DNA from: a bacterium
GTDB lineage: Bacteria > Fibrobacterota > Chitinivibrionia > Chitinivibrionales > Chitinivibrionaceae
Assembly (NCBI GenBank): GCA_020048285.1
Contig: JAIFMU010000084.1
Coordinates: 1-40,010, forward strand
DNA: 40,010 nucleotides
Direction of reading: 5' to 3'
Shown: piece after piece, positions 13,329-20,667 of the stretch
Position numbering within the stretch: the stretch's first letter is position 1
Layout of the letters: each line of letters begins with the position of its first letter
Translations under genes and position numbers: made by a program
The notes under the pieces: model-generated
The model's input: the letters and a program-made list of their open reading frames with translations, nothing else
Told to the model about the DNA's origin: nothing
The model's database searches: none

Positions 13329-15092
13329 ATGCCATTAATATTTGATATTGAGACAAATGGACTCTTGCCCGTTCTCGATAGAATACACTGCATCTGTTTA
13401 CATGATTCTGACAATAGTACAACTATGTCATTCGCTGACCAGGAGGGGTATCCACCCATAGAAATAGCTTTAGAACTACTAGAATCTGCGCACATTGTAG
13501 CGCATAACTCTTTTGGCTTCGACATTCCAGCGATTCAGAAAGTCTATCCAGGCTGGGTGCCGAAGAACCGAGTAGACGACACACTTGTAATGTCCAGACT
13601 AATGTACCCACATCTTTGGGATTTAGACGCTTCCAGGCAGGGAGTAGTACCACCCAAGTTATCTGGTTCACATGGCTTAGCAGCATGGGGTTATCGCCTC
13701 GGGGTGCATAAAGGTGAACTTGGACAGAATACAGATTTTCAAACGTGGTCCAAAGAAATGCAGGACTATTGTGCTCAAGATGTCGTGGTTCTAGTAAGAT
13801 TATATGAGAAATTTTTACAGTTAAATTACCCTAAAAAGGCAATAGACTTAGAGAATGAGTTCTCACAAAAAATCAGAAAACAAGAAGAAAACGGAATCCC
13901 CTTCAATCTCAGACAAGCTGAAATCCTTCTCGCAACCCTCCAAGAAAAAAAAGAAGGTTTGCAAGCTACGGCCAACGTGGTCTTCCCTCTCAGAGAAACG
14001 AAGAAAGTTATTGTTCCCAAACGTGATAACGCTAAACTTGGACGACGTGTGGGAGTCCCAAGCGTAACCATCACCCAAGAACCAATCAATCTAGCTTCCA
14101 GGGTGCAGTTGATCGAATACTTTAAAACAAAATACAACTGGCAACCAAAGGAATATACAGAGAAGGGGAATCCCACCCTGAATGCTGATGTCTTCCAAGA
14201 ACTGCCGTTTCCAGAAGCTAAACTAGTTAGTGAGTATTTGGACGTAACAAAGGCAATATCACAACTAGGCGAGGGAACTGGCGCACTTTTGAACAAAGTG
14301 AACAATGGATATATCCATGGCAGATGCAACCACAACGGTGCTAGAACGGGGCGCTCGACGCACAGCGCGCCAAACATAGCGCAAATTCCCAAAACTAAAG
14401 AGTTCCGAGAGCTGTTCCATGCACCCGTGGGTAAGGTTCTGGTAGGCGCGGATTTAAAGGCCATAGAGCTGCGAGTTCTGGCGCACTATCTATCAGCCTA
14501 TGACGGTGGGAGATACGCCAAAATCCTACTAGAAAGCGATATCCACACATCAAACCAGAAGGCCGCAGGACTTGCCACCCGTGATCAGGCAAAACGATTC
14601 ATCTTTGCCTTTGCCTACGGCGCAGGTAATGAGCTTTTGGGTGGTATCGTTGATCCAACTGGAAGTCAGGAAGATAAGAAGAAGATTGGGAAAGTGCTTC
14701 GTGAAGATTTCCTCTCCAGAACCGAAGGACTTGATCAGCTGATGTTAGATGTGAAAAACGCTTATCGCACCCGTGGTTATTTACTCGGATTCGATGGCCG
14801 GCAATTGCACCCAAGGGCAGAATACAATTCACTGAACACCCTGCTCCAGGGTGGTGGTGCCATTATCGCCAAAAAATGGACTTGTTTGATTCATGAATAT
14901 TGTGACGACATGGATGTTTTGCAGCATATCCACTGTCATGATGAAATTGTTCTAAGTTGTCACGAATCTAATGCCGATGCATTAGTTAAAATTTGTGAGA
15001 AAGCTGCACTAGATACAGGCGAATTTTTCAATATTAACCTACCAATCGAGGCAAATGCAAAGATAGGTCTTAATTGGCATGAAACCCATTAA
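13329..15092 (+). CDS. Family A DNA polymerase with 3'-5' exonuclease
   Basis: This 587-residue replicative polymerase is close to the T7 gp5 layout but shorter. The exonuclease domain shows DIETNG (Asp6, Glu8), HNSFGFD (Asp65) and YCAQD (Tyr147, Asp151). The polymerase domain has motif A GADLKAIELR with Asp375 and motif B RDQAKRFIFAFAYGAG at 418-433 (Arg, Lys, Phe426, Tyr430). Motif C is HDE at 537-539. All catalytic residues are present. Phe at position 426 predicts the E. coli Pol I-like preference against dideoxynucleotides. I start at the ATG at 13329, since MPLIFDIETNG is the natural beginning; the upstream frame extension overlaps the previous gene. It heads a stretch later interrupted by an HNH endonuclease gene. 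Confidence 0.95.
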   Translation: MPLIFDIETNGLLPVLDRIHCICLHDSDNSTTMSFADQEGYPPIEIALELLESAHIVAHNSFGFDIPAIQKVYPGWVPKNRVDDTLVMSRLMYPHLWDLDASRQGVVPPKLSGSHGLAAWGYRLGVHKGELGQNTDFQTWSKEMQDYCAQDVVVLVRLYEKFLQLNYPKKAIDLENEFSQKIRKQEENGIPFNLRQAEILLATLQEKKEGLQATANVVFPLRETKKVIVPKRDNAKLGRRVGVPSVTITQEPINLASRVQLIEYFKTKYNWQPKEYTEKGNPTLNADVFQELPFPEAKLVSEYLDVTKAISQLGEGTGALLNKVNNGYIHGRCNHNGARTGRSTHSAPNIAQIPKTKEFRELFHAPVGKVLVGADLKAIELRVLAHYLSAYDGGRYAKILLESDIHTSNQKAAGLATRDQAKRFIFAFAYGAGNELLGGIVDPTGSQEDKKKIGKVLREDFLSRTEGLDQLMLDVKNAYRTRGYLLGFDGRQLHPRAEYNSLNTLLQGGGAIIAKKWTCLIHEYCDDMDVLQHIHCHDEIVLSCHESNADALVKICEKAALDTGEFFNINLPIEANAKIGLNWHETH

Positions 15093-15102
15093 GGGATAGT
15101 AG

Positions 15103-15624
15103 ATGTGTAGCTGTATAGAAAGATGGGAAAACATTGAAGGATACCACAAGATATATCAGATAAGTTCGCATGGGAGAATAAGTGAAATGAAAAATAAAGA
15201 ATATAGTATATTAGGCCCTCATACACACAAAAAAGGTTATTTGCGGCGCTCTTTATTTTATGACAAAAAGCAAAAAAGTTGTTTAGTGCATAGATTAGTT
15301 GGGAAAGCGTTTATCAATAATCCACTTAACCATCCACAAATAAATCATAAAGATGGGAATAAAGCGAATAACTGCGTATGTAATCTTGAATGGGTTAGCT
15401 GCGCTGATAATATTATACATTCTATAAAAAATAGACTGTCCCCTAACGTAGGCGATACGCACTATGGAGCGAAACTGAATAACAAGAAAGTGGCATTGAT
15501 AAAAGAAATGCTACGATATGATTCTAAAGCATTTAGCTGTATGTGGCTGGCGAAATGTTTTAAAGTCGATGCAGCTACTATTTCAGATATAAAGAAGAAT
15601 AGATCATGGAAACATGTTCAATAA
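15103..15624 (+). CDS. Free-standing HNH homing endonuclease with NUMOD4 domain
   Basis: This is a 173-residue site-specific endonuclease. Residues about 5-26 (ERWENIEGYHKIYQISSHGR) form a NUMOD4 DNA-binding module. The HNH fold follows at about 61-100, with LVHRLVGKAF, NHKDGNK and the C-terminal NLEWVS typical of HNH_3. A C-terminal helix-turn-helix-like part includes LAKCFKVDAATISDIKKN. It lies between the polymerase and a small gene, a favourite site for such mobile elements. It contains no GGGTG motif, although the surrounding operon has one about every 120 bp, which supports recent entry. It is AT-richer than its neighbours. Confidence 0.92.
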   Translation: MCSCIERWENIEGYHKIYQISSHGRISEMKNKEYSILGPHTHKKGYLRRSLFYDKKQKSCLVHRLVGKAFINNPLNHPQINHKDGNKANNCVCNLEWVSCADNIIHSIKNRLSPNVGDTHYGAKLNNKKVALIKEMLRYDSKAFSCMWLAKCFKVDAATISDIKKNRSWKHVQ

Positions 15625-15638
15625 TAGGAGGGTCACTG

Positions 15639-15944
15639 ATGTTATACAAACCAAACAATATCCACCGTATAGTTGATAAACAAGACATGTTTAACAAACT
15701 GCTTCAATCAACTGATTTTACCAAAGCACGCAATTCACTGGAAGCGGTTAAGATTATGTTTACTGCAATCTTTCCAACCATTGAAAGGGTGGTTGAAGAT
15801 AACGAATCTCTCTTGATCGAACAGGCAAAAGTGTTGCAGAATTATGCCGAGTTAGACGAAAAATATAAGAAATTGGAAGTTGAATATGATGATCTTAGAA
15901 AACAAATTCAAAAACCGAGTGATGAAGAAGTTAAAGGAACTTGA
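15639..15944 (+). CDS. Small protein with a C-terminal coiled coil
   Basis: This 101-residue protein is chosen to start at the ATG at 15639, which has AGGAGG seven bases upstream; the longer frame overlaps the HNH gene. Residues about 50-95 are a strongly predicted coiled coil (YAELDEKYKKLEVEYDDLRK). Its 3' end overlaps the start of the nuclease gene by about 59 bp, so the two are coupled. The function is unknown. Confidence 0.7.
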   Translation: MLYKPNNIHRIVDKQDMFNKLLQSTDFTKARNSLEAVKIMFTAIFPTIERVVEDNESLLIEQAKVLQNYAELDEKYKKLEVEYDDLRKQIQKPSDEEVKGT

Positions 15945-16188
15945 CGGCGGTTTCTTTTTCAGCAAAGAGGCGATGTCCTTGCGCGGATACCCCGACATTC
16001 TGGGGTGCTATAAAGGGAAATTTGTCGCTTTGGAAGTGAAAAGATCAAAAGCGGATAGCACCCGAGCAACTGGAAGGACTCCATTGCAGAAATATATACT
16101 AGGAAAAATCAATGATGCCGGTGGATATGCGACATTTATTTACCCAGAAAACGAGAACGAAGTTTTCACAACAATCAAGGAAATGTAA
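15886..16188 (+). CDS. VRR-NUC domain nuclease
   Basis: This 100-residue minimal VRR-NUC protein is a PD-(D/E)xK nuclease resembling Holliday-junction or flap endonucleases. The catalytic residues are Asp37 in GYPDILG, then Glu50 and Lys52 in FVALEVKRS. A conserved TPLQKYILGKINDAGGYA helix follows. I use the ATG at 15886 behind GGAAG rather than the TTG at 15880. It usually occurs beside SNF2 helicases in phages and would process replication or recombination intermediates. Here it is the last replication gene of the rightward operon. Confidence 0.9.
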   Translation: MMILENKFKNRVMKKLKELDGGFFFSKEAMSLRGYPDILGCYKGKFVALEVKRSKADSTRATGRTPLQKYILGKINDAGGYATFIYPENENEVFTTIKEM

Positions 16189-16195
16189 ATATGGA

Positions 16196-16732
16196 GTGGA
16201 TAATACCTTTTTGTATTATAATTGTGTTTATTTTAGCTGTTTTGCGGCCTTAGTTCTTTTCTCTTTCCAAATATTTGCGCTAGATTGCACCCAAGCATTG
16301 ACCAATCTGATGTCTGCTAGTGACCAAAAATTAAACGTCCGATACTACACCCGAACCGAGCAATTAGCGCATTTGATTCTAGTTTCTGATGAAGGTCTGC
16401 TTTTGAGTAATGGTGAGAAACTATCCACGGGTGCCAGAGGTCTTATTTATGTTGTTACATTAGAAGGTGAACTAATTGCTAGTGTAAATCTAACTAAAAT
16501 AATCCATCACACCACCCTGGCAATGGGTCAACCTATCCTTGCCGCTGGGTGGTTCGCTGTCCAGCATGGACGAATCCAGACACTGAGTAATGAATCTGGG
16601 CACTACAAACCAACTAAAAACCATTTGCAATTTATGATCAATTATCTTGTATCGAAAGGCGTTTCATTAAGGGGTGCGTTTATTGGAGATTTCAGCAGCG
16701 CATCGGGTGGAACTTTCTTTACCTTCCATTAA
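16196..16732 (+). CDS. Exported protein with IQM-like HHxx...SGHYxPT domain
   Basis: This is a protein of about 178 residues if the GTG at 16196 is the start; the start is uncertain and the nearest ribosome site (AAGGAA near 16178) is loosely spaced. Residues about 11-28 are a hydrophobic signal sequence with a likely cleavage site after IFA. The mature domain contains GLIYVVTLEGELIAS, then IIHHTTLAMGQPILAAGWFA (102-121), HGRIQTLSNESGHYKPT (124-140) and HLQFMINYLVSKGVSLRG. That order matches the pattern I know from plant IQM calmodulin-binding proteins and some bacterial secreted proteins. The catalytic role, if any, is unknown. It is the last rightward gene and its stop overlaps that of the convergent tail gene. 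Confidence 0.7.
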   Translation: MDNTFLYYNCVYFSCFAALVLFSFQIFALDCTQALTNLMSASDQKLNVRYYTRTEQLAHLILVSDEGLLLSNGEKLSTGARGLIYVVTLEGELIASVNLTKIIHHTTLAMGQPILAAGWFAVQHGRIQTLSNESGHYKPTKNHLQFMINYLVSKGVSLRGAFIGDFSSASGGTFFTFH

Positions 16733-18111
16733 AAATATTCAAGCCACTGTGCAACACTGCTGACGTTAATGCTTCCTGCTGACGATGTGGCATAGAATAA
16801 GAAAATATCTGAATTATCCGAAGCAATGTTTTGTGAAATTAATCTATTTGGATTGCTGTATGTCGAACAACCTTGGCAAGGTGCAGTTGTTCGTGTATTT
16901 GATCCCACCCAATAGGATTCGATATTGGTGCTTGTTGCGCATGTTATGGCTGAAATATCTTCACTGTACTCAACGGATGAACTGGCTCCTGCACTAACCC
17001 AGGTCGCTGTGATAGCTGAAGGAGTTCGGCATTTTACAACATCAACCAGAACAGCACCAGTTGCAAGAGGAGTAAATCCTTCTAAAAACAATGATTTTCT
17101 GTTTTCCTTCCCATCGAAAGCTGCCTTCAATCTAACAGCGAATACAAGTTCGCGAGCTGTAATAGCATCAGTTGTTGCACCGTTATTAGCAGTAAACTCA
17201 ACCACGGGTGGTGTATAGCTTCCCTCAGATACCACCGCTGAACATATTTCTTTTAGCGTTGTAGATGATGCCGTGATTCCGGTGTTCAGATTCTCATATC
17301 GCACAGGAAGCGTCGCTTGAGACATATACACGGTGGTAAATGCGTTTGCGTTTAGAAATTCATGAACATAATACACTTCACCATCTAAATCTAAACCCAC
17401 CCGGACTCGACCAACTCCTAGCCATTGAAAATCGATTACAAAAATCTGAGCTTTAGAAAAATCAATCGTTTTCTTAAATGCACCCGTACCGTCTAGTTTA
17501 TCAATATTCCAAGATGTCTGAGCCACAGCATTATCAACAACGGCACCCGAGGTATAGGTTCGTCGAACTACCGAAACTCCTGTTGATGAAACCTGGAAGA
17601 AAATACCATTCTTATCATCAAACAGCCCAACACGCCGAACATTGTTCGCCTTCGGCACCCCTATCACTCCAGTAACCAACGCTAACTGTGACTTGCCTGG
17701 AATATATGGAACATAGATAGCAGACTGTCGCACAGCTCGCTCGCCATTAGCTGTGCCAACCTGGAGACTGACAGCAGATTCATTAGGCAAGTGGGTGAGA
17801 GTAGCTCCCACCCCTGAGAGTAAGCTGATCATTGAATCAGTGTTGTAATAAACATTGGAAGAAAAGAATAAAGGAAATTGTTCAGAAACCCTTAAACGAC
17901 CAAACGCATCTCTGTATTCACCAGGAATAGCGACATCTAACCCACGCTTTAACCCTAACTGGGTGCCAGTTATTCCTAATTTGCTTTGCTGCTCGCTTAG
18001 ATCATTTGCTTCAATTGCGAAAACTTTCTCAAGAAGTGACACAATACACAGAACAACGAACATGCTTAAAATTAACTGTCTGCGTGTGAAGTTATAATCT
18101 ATTCTTTTCAT
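16729..18111 (-). CDS. Tail-associated protein with a signal-peptide-like N-terminus
   Basis: This 460-residue protein starts with a basic region, FTRRQ, then the hydrophobic core LILSMFVVLCIVSLL and a possible cleavage at VFA|IE (about 33). The TRRQLIL sequence even resembles a Tat motif. The conserved DAFGRLRVSE (about 68-77) is typical of a large family of phage virion proteins. The rest is beta-rich, with paired cysteines near the C-terminus (PCQGCSTY). It is the most distal gene of the late operon and its ATG overlaps the stop of a 53-residue gene. A receptor-binding or tail-tip role is the likely inference. Confidence 0.7.
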   Translation of the reverse strand: MKRIDYNFTRRQLILSMFVVLCIVSLLEKVFAIEANDLSEQQSKLGITGTQLGLKRGLDVAIPGEYRDAFGRLRVSEQFPLFFSSNVYYNTDSMISLLSGVGATLTHLPNESAVSLQVGTANGERAVRQSAIYVPYIPGKSQLALVTGVIGVPKANNVRRVGLFDDKNGIFFQVSSTGVSVVRRTYTSGAVVDNAVAQTSWNIDKLDGTGAFKKTIDFSKAQIFVIDFQWLGVGRVRVGLDLDGEVYYVHEFLNANAFTTVYMSQATLPVRYENLNTGITASSTTLKEICSAVVSEGSYTPPVVEFTANNGATTDAITARELVFAVRLKAAFDGKENRKSLFLEGFTPLATGAVLVDVVKCRTPSAITATWVSAGASSSVEYSEDISAITCATSTNIESYWVGSNTRTTAPCQGCSTYSNPNRLISQNIASDNSDIFLFYATSSAGSINVSSVAQWLEYF

Positions 18112-18269
18112 TTATCTGCCCATCCACTTTTAAGTGCAACTGTTTCTGGTTGGTTGCTTTGAATTGTTTTAGGTTCTTTTTTCTGCTGATCTTCCACCCA
18201 TTTAAGTATGAGTTTGACTAAAATATCAATTCCATATTTTATCAATTTATCAACAAGAAAGCTTACCAT
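18108..18269 (-). CDS. 53-residue amphipathic protein in the lysis region
   Basis: A short gene (MVSFLVDKLIKYGIDILVKL and onward, ending SGWADK) fills the gap between two late genes. Its ATG follows the upstream stop by two bases and its TGA overlaps the downstream ATG (ATGA), which supports real translation. The first 30 residues form an amphipathic or membrane-associated helix followed by a charged tail. It could be a lysis accessory protein, but no family is recognised. Confidence 0.65.
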   Translation of the reverse strand: MVSFLVDKLIKYGIDILVKLILKWVEDQQKKEPKTIQSNQPETVALKSGWADK

Positions 18270-18271
18270 TG

Positions 18272-18628
18272 CTATGCCTTTTGAAAAGCTTCGATGAATT
18301 GTTCAACATATTCAACTTGTAGCTTAGCAAGCTCAAGACCTTCGCCTAAATCCAGGTCTTTTATTTCAACAGGAATAAGATTGTAGTTTTCATAAGCGGC
18401 TAACATTTTAGCTTTGAAATCAGGATTAGCGATAATTTCAGAATAAAGGGCACTGAAATCTGCGGCCTGCACCCCATTCTTGAACTGGTACGCGCAAAAA
18501 ACACTTACTTCATTTAATGCAACCAATGCCTCTTTTGTTTCCTTGATTCCAGATACTGAATCTTCTTTCTTTAATCGTGGAATAAGTAAACCCATAACTG
18601 CAAGCAGAGCGTCCAAAATGTTCTTCAT
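18272..18628 (-). CDS. Late protein with a short hydrophobic N-terminus, lysis region
   Basis: This 118-residue protein has a hydrophobic N-terminal helix (ILDALLAVMGLLIP) and a basic patch RLKK. The rest is a mostly helical soluble domain rich in Glu and Leu (LVALNEVSVF, IKDLDLGEGLELAKLQVEYV). It lies directly after the holin candidate and before a 53-residue gene. It may be part of the lysis cassette, possibly membrane-bound. No family is recognised. Confidence 0.65.
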   Translation of the reverse strand: MKNILDALLAVMGLLIPRLKKEDSVSGIKETKEALVALNEVSVFCAYQFKNGVQAADFSALYSEIIANPDFKAKMLAAYENYNLIPVEIKDLDLGEGLELAKLQVEYVEQFIEAFQKA

Positions 18629-18632
18629 AGTT

Positions 18633-18926
18633 TCATCCTTTGAAATTACTAAGTAAATGCATGAGAAATCCTACCACGCATGATATTCCGGTGGCAAATG
18701 CATAAATATAAGAGACTTTTTTATCGAGTTCAGCAATCTTGTCAGAAAGTTGAGTCTCTAACTCATCAAGTCTATTTATTAAATATGTTTCAAAATCCGT
18801 CATTTCATCTGGCCTTGCTTGACAAGTTTCACCACCGTAATTGTAACAATTCCCCTTTGTTTTTCCTAGCATCGTGATCATACTCCAAAGAAAAAATTCT
18901 AAAAAATGCTTACATGCATAGGACAT
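18633..18926 (-). CDS. Holin-like protein with C-terminal membrane helix
   Basis: This protein has up to 97 residues. The C-terminal part is clear: an acidic/basic coiled-coil helix (LINRLDELETQLSDKIAELD), then a membrane segment VSYIYAFATGISCVVGFLMHLL and a short basic tail NFKG. That is the layout of XhlA-type haemolysin/holin proteins, which are 60-90 residues with one C-terminal membrane helix. The start is uncertain: the first ATG lies 19 bp after the fibre gene, whereas internal starts near 18866 or 18804 would give a more typical length. It is the best holin candidate to release the amidase. Confidence 0.6.
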   Translation of the reverse strand: MSYACKHFLEFFLWSMITMLGKTKGNCYNYGGETCQARPDEMTDFETYLINRLDELETQLSDKIAELDKKVSYIYAFATGISCVVGFLMHLLSNFKG

Positions 18927-18945
18927 TATTGTCGGAAAGTCTCAA

Positions 18946-20667
18946 CTATATTGACATCAATGCTTCTAATGCTAATATTTTTGCATTTGCTTCATCTAGT
19001 TTAACGGAAAGTTCTTGGATTGCTTTGACTAAAGTGGGAATTAATTCTGTAGACATTACAGAGTATTGTGTTTCTCCTGTGCCGCATACTGCTTCGCTAA
19101 CTATTGGTAGTAATTCCTGTGCAATAAATCCCATCCGTTTACTTTGTTCAGAATCATCATTAATATAATCAAATCTTACTGGATTAATTGCTAAAATTTC
19201 GTTCAATCCATATTGAAGTGGTTGAATATTCTTTTTAGCTCTTATGTCAGAAATTGCTGCCCAAGCAGTAGCAGTATTATTTAATTGTACTCCACCATAT
19301 GCTCCGGCAATTACTTGAATAATTGCAGAAGTACCACCTTGAGCTACTAGATAATTAATTCCATTTCTAGTCCATCTAATATTTGTTCCTGTTGTATCAA
19401 CTTGAACTGAACCAGTATTTCCTGTTACTTGGAATAATTCAGCAGCAGCTCCTCCAATCCCAACACTTCCGTTTGAACCAATTCGCATACGCTCAGTATT
19501 GTCTACCCTAAATTCTATGGTAGAGTTTGCCGATACATTCCCCCCGTCGGCACTGATTAGCAAAGATGTATCATTTATACCATTTAATATGTGATATAAT
19601 CCAGAAACTCCGGTATCGCTTAATCTTAACACAGGACTGCTGCCAATTACATCTAGCTGTGCGGATGGAGTGCCGCCAATACCGACATTTCCACCAGAGG
19701 TAATGCGCATCTTTTCTGCACCCAAGGTTCCAAATACTATATTGTTGTTCATGTCAGCAACGGTTGAGTATCCTGAAATATCTATATACGCTTTTTGTCC
19801 AACAGTAGATCCACCACCTGCGCTTAATCGTAAAAATCCATCATCTGCGGCATCATTTGATGGAGCGCCACTTAACTCTCCTGAAAGTCTAGTTGCTCCA
19901 ACCGCTGGACGAGTAGATGAACCACTTTGACCTTCAAGTAAAAGAATTGCTCCACTTTCATTTATCGTTAGTGCTGGAGAACCTAAAGTTTGTAATTTTA
20001 ATTTTCCATAAAAGTCATTGCCTATGGTTGTTACAGCTGAGTCAAAGTTCACACTGAAATTTGAATTCGATCCATTTGTTACATATAAAGCTGTGTCAGT
20101 ATTGTTTCCTCTGACTTCTAGTTTTCCATTTGTATTATTCCCTGATCCACCGACCCGAAGATTTCCAGTGGATGTTATACGCATACGTTCATCAAGCGTG
20201 CCAGCAGAATCACATGTAGTGAAAGCTAAGTATCCCGCATAATTTGCATCTGTTGAATTTTCTCTTTTCCCATGAATCGTGGCAGTAGGATAGTTTGCAA
20301 TAGTGCCATTAGCAGTGAATCCAAGCGATCCCCCTTTATTTATGCCGATTGCATCAGTAGATCCAACTACAAGCGCGCCTGGTGTATTTAAAACGGCGAC
20401 ACTTTCAGCGTTGAAAGTAGCGATAACGCCTGCTGTATTGGAACCATTCGCACCAACAACGAGCTTTTGATTTGGACTCGTTTCCCCTATTCCCACTTTT
20501 CCATCGGCTGCAACGTGAATAGAAGCATCCCACGCTGCACTTGTTCCATTTGATCTAAGAAGCGTGCCTAATGCACCCAGAGAAGCAGGCAAATGGGGTG
20601 CGGCTGCAACAGTATGTGCCTCAATAGTCGGTATTTTCTGAATCTGTTCAAATGAATTTATTGTCAT
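18946..20667 (-). CDS. Tail fibre with C-terminal S74 intramolecular chaperone (second fibre)
   Basis: This 573-residue fibre is made of repeated 'MRITSxGNVGIGGTPSAQLDV' type segments that fold as a triple beta-helix. The C-terminal chaperone begins at about residue 473 with SDIRAKKNI, where Ser and Lys form the self-cleaving dyad of peptidase S74. It ends in a coiled coil (LVKAIQELSVKLDEANAKIL). The chaperone would trimerise the fibre and then cut itself off. The ATG overlaps the stop of the upstream fibre gene. From 18.62 to 19.71 kb there is no GGGTG motif, the longest gap of the late operon apart from 26.83-28.32 kb, which fits recent fibre exchange. Confidence 0.85.
   Translation of the reverse strand: MTINSFEQIQKIPTIEAHTVAAAPHLPASLGALGTLLRSNGTSAAWDASIHVAADGKVGIGETSPNQKLVVGANGSNTAGVIATFNAESVAVLNTPGALVVGSTDAIGINKGGSLGFTANGTIANYPTATIHGKRENSTDANYAGYLAFTTCDSAGTLDERMRITSTGNLRVGGSGNNTNGKLEVRGNNTDTALYVTNGSNSNFSVNFDSAVTTIGNDFYGKLKLQTLGSPALTINESGAILLLEGQSGSSTRPAVGATRLSGELSGAPSNDAADDGFLRLSAGGGSTVGQKAYIDISGYSTVADMNNNIVFGTLGAEKMRITSGGNVGIGGTPSAQLDVIGSSPVLRLSDTGVSGLYHILNGINDTSLLISADGGNVSANSTIEFRVDNTERMRIGSNGSVGIGGAAAELFQVTGNTGSVQVDTTGTNIRWTRNGINYLVAQGGTSAIIQVIAGAYGGVQLNNTATAWAAISDIRAKKNIQPLQYGLNEILAINPVRFDYINDDSEQSKRMGFIAQELLPIVSEAVCGTGETQYSVMSTELIPTLVKAIQELSVKLDEANAKILALEALMSI

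Noticed and set aside
13826-14464. Leftward frame of 212 residues inside the polymerase gene
   Set aside because: It is a shadow of the polymerase coding sequence and has no ribosome site.
16191-16253. 20-residue hydrophobic peptide (MEWIIPFCIIIVFILAVLRP) overlapping the exported IQM-like gene
   Set aside because: It is in a different frame over the signal-peptide coding region, which is hydrophobic in more than one frame. It may be an artefact; the ribosome site AAGGAA is equally usable by the longer gene.
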